Part shown: positions 6,384-10,097 of the stretch, one piece after another
Layout: each line of letters starts with the position of its first letter
How positions within the stretch are numbered: position 1 is the first letter of the stretch
Notes under the pieces: model-generated
The model's input: the letters and a program-made list of their open reading frames with translations, nothing else
Databases searched by the model: none
Told to the model about the DNA's origin: nothing
Source of the DNA: Candidatus Saccharimonadota bacterium
Lineage (GTDB): Bacteria > Patescibacteriota > Saccharimonadia > Saccharimonadales > Saccharimonadaceae
Reading direction: 5' to 3'
DNA: 10,097 bases
Assembly: GCA_016199685.1 (NCBI GenBank)
Contig: JACQGD010000054.1
Coordinates: 1-10,097, forward strand
Position numbers and translations under genes: made by a program

Positions 6384-6424
6384 TCGCTTCATACATGATC
6401 ACAGCATGATTACATATGAAGCGA
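6384..6424. repeat. 10-bp inverted repeat
   Basis: TCGCTTCATA (6384-6393) and TATGAAGCGA (6415-6424) are perfect complements separated by 21 bases. There is no T-tract after either arm. It sits just beyond the terminator and directly before GACAGGAGAG (6425-6434), whose complement recurs at 6697-6706. Function unknown: an operator, a processing hairpin or the edge of a small element are all possible. Confidence 0.55.
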
Positions 6425-6532
6425 GACAGGAGAGTGAAACTGAGCCTATCCCGCTATAATCCAGTACTTCCAACGAGAAGTTGTGTATACTGAACTACCC
6501 GGCTGGCTAAACTCTTAGAGTAGTGTTCACCG

Positions 6533-6691
6533 TTACAGTGGCGTCAATCTCTTTGTATCACGCTTGAGATTGAGTACTCTGGTTTCGTATTCGTCCAGCA
6601 GACGTTCCGAGCTCGGACTACCGATGACAACTCCGTTTATTGCACACGCGTATGCAACCCACAGTGTGATTCGCCTGAGATAGTACATCAT
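6533..6691 (-). CDS. Small single-span membrane peptide, hypothetical
   Basis: A 52-codon frame on the minus strand. A perfect SD AGGAGAGG (plus-strand 6696-6703) lies four bases before the first ATG (6689-6691) and seven before a second (6686-6688), so the true start is probably one of these rather than an upstream in-frame ATG at 6787. The predicted peptide begins MMYYLRR, continues with a hydrophobic stretch ITLWVAYACAINGVVIG (about 8-24), and ends in a charged helix-prone tail (SERLLDEYETRV, then LNLKRDTKRL, stop TAA). This is an N-in single-span or signal-anchor layout. It resembles either a small membrane protein of the type I toxin sort or a shortened FtsL/DivIC-like anchor with a coiled-coil tail. 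I do not recognise the family. Support is the SD, the coherent topology and the otherwise empty surroundings; the short length keeps confidence moderate. Confidence 0.45.
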   Translation of the reverse strand: MMYYLRRITLWVAYACAINGVVIGSPSSERLLDEYETRVLNLKRDTKRLTPL

Positions 6692-6695
6692 GTAA

Positions 6696-6703
6696 CCTCT
6701 CCT
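6696..6703 (-). promoter_or_regulatory. Shine-Dalgarno site of the minus-strand small gene
   Basis: Read on the minus strand, AGGAGAGG precedes two adjacent ATG codons at four and seven bases. It is as strong as the SD sites of the ABC genes in this window and is the main reason for calling the small gene. Confidence 0.5.
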
Positions 6704-6715
6704 GTCATTGTAGGG

Positions 6716-6751
6716 CCAACCGGACACCTGTTTACTCAAGTGTCCGGTTGG
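6716..6751. repeat. 12-bp perfect inverted repeat (stable hairpin)
   Basis: CCAACCGGACAC (6716-6727) and GTGTCCGGTTGG (6740-6751) are perfect complements around a 12-base loop, making the strongest hairpin in the window. On the minus strand it lies 12 bases upstream of the small gene's SD, in its presumed leader. On the plus strand it is followed only by TTGTG, not a full T-tract, so a standard terminator is doubtful in either direction. Confidence 0.7.
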
Positions 6752-6789
6752 TTGTGCAATCATACGCCCACTCTCAGAAATATGCAATA

Positions 6790-6817
6790 TTTTGATCCAT
6801 TTTAACAGGGGTCAAAA
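6790..6817. repeat. Nine-bp dyad between the small gene and the greA-like gene
   Basis: TTTTGATCC (6790-6798) pairs with GGGTCAAAA (6809-6817) with one T-G pair, around a ten-base loop. On the minus strand the same bases give TTGACC followed 18 bp later by AATATT, a possible promoter for the small minus-strand gene. It could therefore be an operator rather than an RNA structure. Confidence 0.35.
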
Positions 6818-6841
6818 CATAACCATTGTATTTTTAACAAG

Positions 6842-6870
6842 TTGTGAGATATTTCATAGTTTTCTAAGAT
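6842..6870 (+). promoter_or_regulatory. Probable promoter of the greA-like gene
   Basis: TTGTGA (6842-6847), a 17-bp spacer and TAAGAT (6865-6870) give a plausible sigma-70 type promoter. Transcription would start near 6877, leaving a leader of roughly 87 bases. CATACT (6879-6884) is an alternative -10. Confidence 0.4.
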
Positions 6871-6891
6871 TAATATTCCATACTAGTGACA

Positions 6892-6928
6892 GTAACAACA
6901 ACCAATTTCACCACAGTCTCGTTGTTAC
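6892..6928 (+). repeat. Inverted repeat in the greA-like leader
   Basis: GTAACAAC (6892-6899) and GTTGTTAC (6921-6928) are perfect complements separated by 21 bases, within the presumed 5' leader and about 20 bases before the SD. It could form a leader hairpin or be a dyad operator. No T-tract follows. Confidence 0.4.
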
Positions 6929-6947
6929 CACAATATATAGACCAACA

Positions 6948-6956
6948 AAAGGAGGA
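6948..6956 (+). promoter_or_regulatory. Shine-Dalgarno site that fixes the greA-like start
   Basis: AAAGGAGGA ends seven bases before the ATG at 6964. This rules out the longer in-frame reading from a GTG at 6886, which would also run through the promoter and leader dyad. Confidence 0.85.
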
Positions 6957-6963
6957 CATCAAC

Positions 6964-7431
6964 ATGAACACAATTGAAGTCATTTATTTAAGTAAAAAGG
7001 GAATGAAAGAATTACGTAAGGACGTCGCACGACTTGAGCGCGACCAACACCAAACAATTCTTGAGCTCCGTGAACTCGATAAAACAGACGGACATGATGA
7101 GCGACTCGCTCGTGTCGAGAAGCTAGCACAACTCGAGTCAATCGAGAGTGAACTTGCAGACAAGCAAACGTACCTAGCATCAGCAAAGCTCTTCCCAGGC
7201 AAGCGCGATGCATTTAAAGTCGCCCTCGGCTCAGTCGTTGAGCTTATCGACAAAAGCGGCCGTAAGGTCGTATATACAATCGTCGATAGTATCGAGGCAA
7301 ACCCAAGCGATGGCCGTATCAGTGTCAAAAGTCCACTTGGACAAAATTTGATTGGTAAGACGATCGAAGACACGATCAAATGGGGTAACGGTCTCAAAAG
7401 CAACCAGTTCCAATTAGTAAGTATTTATTAA
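6964..7431 (+). CDS. GreA/GreB-family transcription elongation factor, diverged tip
   Basis: A 155-residue protein with the two-domain Gre layout. The N-terminal part (8-78) is a Lys/Glu-rich antiparallel coiled coil opening with YLSKKGMKELRKDVARLE; the C-terminal part (85-155) is the FKBP-like domain with ALGSVVELIDKSG, YTIVDSIEANPSDGRIS and SPLGQNLIGK, all characteristic of GreA. Gre factors enter the RNA polymerase secondary channel and stimulate cleavage of backtracked RNA. The coiled-coil tip, normally GD-L-xENAEY with an essential Asp and Glu, reads DKTDGHDER (39-47) here, so acidic residues are present but the usual motif is not. It may still be cleavage-active, or be a Gre-like factor of changed activity (compare Gfh1). 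It is monocistronic, with a strong SD and its own terminator. Confidence 0.87.
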   Translation: MNTIEVIYLSKKGMKELRKDVARLERDQHQTILELRELDKTDGHDERLARVEKLAQLESIESELADKQTYLASAKLFPGKRDAFKVALGSVVELIDKSGRKVVYTIVDSIEANPSDGRISVKSPLGQNLIGKTIEDTIKWGNGLKSNQFQLVSIY

Positions 7432-7448
7432 TTGCCATTTTGTATAAT

Positions 7449-7474
7449 AAACACCCCGCTAGTCGGGGTGTTTT
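7449..7474 (+). terminator. Intrinsic terminator of the greA-like gene
   Basis: AAACACCCCG (7449-7458) and CGGGGTGTTT (7464-7473) form a ten-bp perfect stem with a five-base loop, running into TTTT. The following TGCTATAAT is the promoter of the next gene, so terminator and promoter touch. Confidence 0.9.
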
Positions 7475-7482
7475 GCTATAAT
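7474..7482 (+). promoter_or_regulatory. Leaderless extended -10 promoter of the cation ATPase
   Basis: TGC plus consensus TATAAT (7477-7482) is an extended -10 box, seven bases before the ATG at 7490, so the mRNA should start at the start codon. The -35 position falls within the terminator stem and has no consensus. There is no Shine-Dalgarno sequence. Confidence 0.7.
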
Positions 7483-7489
7483 AAAGCTC

Positions 7490-9187
7490 ATGCTAACCTT
7501 TTTTGAGAAGTCTGTACGAGCAGTCATTGAAGAACTCGACACAAGTGAACGTGGATTATCAACAATTGACGCCGAGGAGCGACTTCGTCAATACGGTCCA
7601 AATGCCATCAAAGTTTCGCGCATACCTCTTTGGAAAAAAATTCTTGAGCCGCTACTGAATATTTTTATGCTAGTGCTGTTTATTGCGGCAGTCATTAGTT
7701 TTTATCATGGAGATATTGTCGACGGCATTATTATCCTGGCGATAATTGGAGTCAGTGCAGGCATACACTACATACAGCGCTTTTCAACAGAAAGAATACT
7801 CCGTTCATTACAAAAGCACACACTACAACTGGTGAGCACATACCGTAACGGTAAAACAGTGCAAATTGATAGTACTAATCTTGTCATTGGAGACGTTATC
7901 GTCATCAATGAAGGCGAGAAGGTACCGGCGGATGCTCGAATTATTGATGTCAAAAACGCTCGCGTAGACGAGTCGATGCTTACCGGAGAATCAAATCCCA
8001 TCAGCAAACAGACCGATGCACTGCATGGCAAAAAACAAGTATTTGAACAAACCAATATTGTATTTCAGGGTTCATTTGTTATCTCAGGCGTCATCACCGC
8101 TGTCGTTATCAAGACAGGCAATCAAACCGAGTTTGGACAGCTTGCCGCCCTCACGCAAAATCAAGACTCAAGCAGCCCTGTTCAAAAAAAGATTGATACA
8201 CTCGTTACACAAATCATTGCCGTCGTTGGAGCAATGTCACTCGTGGCATTTGGTCTTGCGATCCTGAGGGACATGGAAATCACCGAGGCTATAAAGTTCG
8301 TCCTTGCACTTGCAGTGAGTGCGGCACCTGAAAGTCTCCCCGTTGCAATCTCTGTTGTACTTGTCTTTGCTATGCGACGTATGACAGCCCGAAAAGCACT
8401 GGTACGCAACATGAACGCAATCGAAAGCGTCGGCACTATAACAACGATCGCTACAGATAAAACTGGGACGCTGACAAAAAATCAATTAACAGTTCAAGAG
8501 ACATGGCAGCCTACCGACACCCGCTATTCGCTCGCTCAAATCCTCAGCCGAAGTATTACTCATTCTGACTCTCAAACACACGATCCACTCGATACCGCAC
8601 TTAAGATGTATAGTGAGACAGAATCTACGACACCTATCACTACAAAAGCACTCGTGAGCCTCCCTTTCGACCAAGCGCATTCTATGAGTGGCAATGTCTG
8701 GAAGCAGTCGGGACATTTTACACTCGACCTAAAGGGTGCTCCTGAAGTCGTTTTACATCATAGCGACATTACTGCGAACGAACACGATGTAGCTATTAAA
8801 ATACTGCACAAATTAACGAGTCAAGGGTACCGCGTGATTGCAATAGCATCTGTGGTACTCGACGAGCCGATCAAATCATTCAACGACCTTCCGAAGAAAA
8901 CGAAATTTGAATTCGTCGGATTTGTTGCGGTTGCTGACGTTCTCAGACCAGAAGCAAAGCGTGCGATAAGTGCCGCTTTAAAAGCCGGTGTTACTGTACG
9001 TATGATCACAGGTGATCACGCCGAGACGGCATTTCACATTGCGCGTGAGCTCGGCATGGCTTCTACCCGAGATCAGGTGTTTGACGCCCGTCATATGAAT
9101 ACGATGAGCGATGAAGAACTTGATCACGCAATAAAGAATGTACGCGTTTTTGCTCGTGTGATACCCGAGCATAAATTCCCGACATAA
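7490..9187 (+). CDS. P2-type cation ATPase, N-terminal fragment (A, N and part of P domain)
   Basis: 565 residues of a Ca2+/Mn2+-type P-type ATPase. A cation-ATPase N-terminal domain (1-50) with ERLRQYGPN precedes M1 (55-71) and M2 (75-95). The actuator domain carries TGES (165-168). M3 (about 237-258) and M4 (about 262-296) follow, M4 with PESLP (280-284), where relatives usually have PEGLP. The phosphorylated Asp323 is in DKTGTLT (323-329); the nucleotide-binding domain has KGAPE (415-419), and the P domain TGDH (507-510). Glu281 is the expected ion ligand of site II. The frame ends soon after ARVIPEHKF. If made alone, the fragment would lack the P-domain MTGDGVND hinge and M5-M10 and should be inactive. 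Its leaderless promoter is intact, and codon text shows no other lesion, suggesting that the break is recent or artefactual. Confidence 0.88.
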   Translation: MLTFFEKSVRAVIEELDTSERGLSTIDAEERLRQYGPNAIKVSRIPLWKKILEPLLNIFMLVLFIAAVISFYHGDIVDGIIILAIIGVSAGIHYIQRFSTERILRSLQKHTLQLVSTYRNGKTVQIDSTNLVIGDVIVINEGEKVPADARIIDVKNARVDESMLTGESNPISKQTDALHGKKQVFEQTNIVFQGSFVISGVITAVVIKTGNQTEFGQLAALTQNQDSSSPVQKKIDTLVTQIIAVVGAMSLVAFGLAILRDMEITEAIKFVLALAVSAAPESLPVAISVVLVFAMRRMTARKALVRNMNAIESVGTITTIATDKTGTLTKNQLTVQETWQPTDTRYSLAQILSRSITHSDSQTHDPLDTALKMYSETESTTPITTKALVSLPFDQAHSMSGNVWKQSGHFTLDLKGAPEVVLHHSDITANEHDVAIKILHKLTSQGYRVIAIASVVLDEPIKSFNDLPKKTKFEFVGFVAVADVLRPEAKRAISAALKAGVTVRMITGDHAETAFHIARELGMASTRDQVFDARHMNTMSDEELDHAIKNVRVFARVIPEHKFPT

Positions 9188-9197
9188 CATTACGGCG

Positions 9198-10007
9198 ATG
9201 ACCGGTGACGGCGTGAATGACGTCCCAGCACTCACGAATGCACACGTAGGAATCGCGATGGGAAGTGGTTCGCATATCGCAAAAGAAGCAGGAGATATAG
9301 TCTTACTTGATGATAATTTCAAGTCGATCATCGACGCAATGCGAGAAGGACGGATCGTCGTTTCTAACATTAAACGCATGCTCTACTATCTCCTGACGAC
9401 GAGTGCCGCGGGAACGCTTGCAATGCTCGGAGCACTCGTTGTTGGTATGCCTGTGCCACTACTACCAGTCCAAATCCTCTGGATCAATCTTGTTACCGAC
9501 AGCGTCCTTGTCATTCCACTTGGACTCGAAAAGGGTGAGCGTGATGTTATGAACCATCCGCCGAAGCGACCAAAATCACCGATCCTTAGCAAATATATTA
9601 TTACCCGTATGGTACTTGTCGCAATTATCATGGCCGCTGTGACACTCGCTATATATGGCGCATTCCTTAGCAGTATGGGCGAGGCGTACGCTCGGACAAT
9701 CGCGTTTTGCGCACTCGTCGTCATGCAATGGTCAAATGCGGTCAATGCTCGAAGCGATTCCGAATCCGCCTTTAGTCGTCTGCGAGTATGGAGTACGCCC
9801 TTTGCCATAGGTCTTACTGTCGCAGTTGTGCTACAGTTCCTTGCGGTTTTTGGACCGTTGCAGCAGTGGCTTCATCTTTCGACTGTGTACATTGGCGACT
9901 TCGTAGCCGTGTGCTTCATCTCATTTATTATTCCGATCATCGTTGTCGAAATTCATAAATTCATCGGGAGGGCATTTCTCGGGAAGGGCCATGTTCGTAA
10001 AGCATAA
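9198..10007 (+). CDS. P2-type cation ATPase, C-terminal fragment (hinge and M5-M10)
   Basis: 269 residues continuing the pump in another frame. It opens with MTGDGVNDVPAL, the Mg2+-binding hinge of the P domain, then GIAMGSGSHIAKEAGDIVLLDDNF, broken only by standard family variation. Six membrane spans follow: M5 (LYYLLTTSAAGTL), M6 with INLVTDS, and four more, ending with a basic tail GKGHVRKA. The Asn and Asp of NLVTD (site II ligands) are kept. M5 has small residues (SAAG) where SERCA has its site-I Glu, so a single ion site, as in PMCA and some bacterial pumps, is expected. The ATG at 9198 is the Met of MTGDG and has no SD or promoter, so it is not a natural start; homology already begins about five codons upstream of it. 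Confidence 0.85.
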   Translation: MTGDGVNDVPALTNAHVGIAMGSGSHIAKEAGDIVLLDDNFKSIIDAMREGRIVVSNIKRMLYYLLTTSAAGTLAMLGALVVGMPVPLLPVQILWINLVTDSVLVIPLGLEKGERDVMNHPPKRPKSPILSKYIITRMVLVAIIMAAVTLAIYGAFLSSMGEAYARTIAFCALVVMQWSNAVNARSDSESAFSRLRVWSTPFAIGLTVAVVLQFLAVFGPLQQWLHLSTVYIGDFVAVCFISFIIPIIVVEIHKFIGRAFLGKGHVRKA

Positions 10008-10011
10008 TGGC

Positions 10012-10042
10012 AAATAGTGAAAAATATTTCACTGCTATTTTT
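10012..10042 (+). terminator. Terminator-like hairpin after the cation ATPase
   Basis: AGTGAAA (10016-10022) pairs with TTTCACT (10027-10033) around a four-base loop, and the outer bases AAATAG and CTATTT can also pair across a small bulge. A tract of five T ends the element (10038-10042). It is AT-rich but has terminator form and position. Confidence 0.55.
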
Positions 10043-10054
10043 CCAGAAGCGCTC

Positions 10055-10060
10055 CATACT
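10055..10060 (+). promoter_or_regulatory. Possible leaderless -10 box at the window end
   Basis: CATACT lies seven bases before the ATG at 10068, the same spacing as the -10 boxes of the leaderless genes at 2487 and 7490. No -35 is evident. Confidence 0.3.
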
Positions 10061-10067
10061 TTAGTGT

Positions 10068-10097
10068 ATGACAAGAAAGAACCGACCCCCACGACAC
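10068..10097 (+). CDS. Possible start of another gene, cut off by the window end
   Basis: Ten codons starting MTRKNRPPRH run off the end of the window. The only support is the -10-like CATACT placed seven bases before the ATG and a terminator before it. Nothing can be said about function; the visible residues are strongly basic. Confidence 0.3.
   Translation, partial: MTRKNRPPRH

Larger units (their letters stand above)
6340..6963. other. Sparse region rich in inverted repeats, with one likely small minus-strand gene
   Basis: This 624-base stretch lacks a long convincing gene. It contains the MacB-operon terminator, a 10-bp inverted repeat (6384-6424), possible plus-strand -10 boxes TATAAT (6455-6460) and TATACT (6486-6491) without good -35 boxes, an 11-bp odd palindrome ACTCTTAGAGT (6511-6521), the small minus-strand gene (6533-6691), a 12-bp hairpin (6716-6751), a further dyad (6790-6817) and the greA-like promoter and leader. 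No tRNA, rRNA or CRISPR array is recognisable. Confidence 0.6.
7490..10007 (+). pseudogene. P2-type cation-transporting ATPase split by a frame-disrupting deletion
   Basis: The two reading frames 7490-9187 and 9198-10007 together encode one P2-type ATPase. The first frame runs to PEHKF and meets a TAA at 9185-9187; the second frame resumes as RHNITAMTGDGVND. In relatives about 12 residues separate the HK of this motif from (I)TAMTGDG (12 in mammalian SERCA, from memory). Here only 13 bases (9176-9188) lie between, so about 23 nt are missing, which also accounts for the frame change. Restoring 23 nt gives an open frame of 847 codons, a normal family length. The missing residues form a P-domain helix, so ribosomal frameshifting alone would not restore a normal protein. 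Either a real mutation, a strain-level variant, or an assembly error. Confidence 0.8.

Noticed and set aside
6484..6504. tRNA-like text GGGTAGTTCAGTATA on the minus strand
   Set aside because: No acceptor stem, anticodon arm or T-loop (GTTCRANNC) follows at the right distance.
6716..6751. CRISPR repeat or IS terminal repeat reading of the 12-bp inverted repeat
   Set aside because: It occurs once, with no spacer-like periodicity, no transposase and no second copy of the arm elsewhere in the window.
6692..6787. Longer version of the minus-strand small protein from ATG at 6787
   Set aside because: It would have to be read through the 12-bp hairpin and lacks an SD; the perfect SD at 6696-6703 points to the internal ATG pair.
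6886..6963. Longer N-terminus of the greA-like protein from GTG 6886
   Set aside because: The added 26 residues have no Gre-like character and the strong SD at 6948-6956 sets the start at 6964.
9176..9200. Programmed ribosomal frameshift joining the two ATPase frames
   Set aside because: There is no slippery heptamer with a downstream structure, and even a shift would leave about eight conserved P-domain residues missing. Deletion explains both facts.
10007..10097. A gene starting at the ATG at 10007 that overlaps the ATPase stop and runs to the window end
   Set aside because: Its first codons coincide with the terminator-like hairpin and T-tract, no SD precedes it, and the predicted residues resemble no family I know.

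Overview
The window looks like a piece of a small, gene-dense bacterial chromosome of moderate GC content. The style fits the Patescibacteria/CPR, most likely Candidatus Saccharibacteria (TM7). That placement is an inference from three things: the short gene complement (ABC exporters, an OmpR-type two-component pair, a diverged GreA-like factor, a P2-type cation ATPase), the tight spacing, and several genes whose start codon sits 6-7 bases after a -10 box (leaderless style). No database comparison was possible. All ten complete or apparent stop codons end in TAA or TAG, none in TGA, and no long frame is interrupted by TGA, so the standard bacterial code explains the window.

Layout. (1) 1-2053: an ABC-2 type exporter operon (NatA/NatB or YhaQ/YhaP-like), an ATPase followed by a permease, with strong Shine-Dalgarno sites. 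(2) 2066-2418: a leaderless HxlR-family regulator. (3) 2420-4194: an OmpR/PhoB-type response regulator and a HAMP-less histidine kinase. They are preceded by a ladder of 11-bp direct repeats in PhoB-box geometry, probably the regulator's own binding site. (4) 4196-6378: a MacB/FtsX-type permease and a LolD/MacB-type ATPase, closed by an intrinsic terminator. A -10 box just after the kinase stop has weaker 11-bp repeats at the same offset, so the two-component system may control this exporter. (5) 6379-6963: a sparse, structure-rich region. It contains several inverted repeats and, on the minus strand, a probable 52-residue single-span membrane peptide with a perfect Shine-Dalgarno site. (6) 6964-7473: a GreA/GreB-like transcription factor with its own leader and a strong terminator. 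(7) 7474-10007: a P2-type cation ATPase whose leaderless extended -10 promoter abuts the greA terminator. It is split by a frame-disrupting deletion of about 23 nt in the P domain. (8) 10012-10097: a terminator-like hairpin and possibly the first codons of another leaderless gene.

Together the genes read as an envelope-stress and export block: two ABC exporters, a two-component system beside one of them, a small redox-type regulator, and a cation pump that is apparently broken in this sequence. The best candidates for something undescribed are the 11-bp repeat ladder, the minus-strand small peptide with its hairpin-containing leader, and the start-codon hairpin in front of the MacB-like permease.
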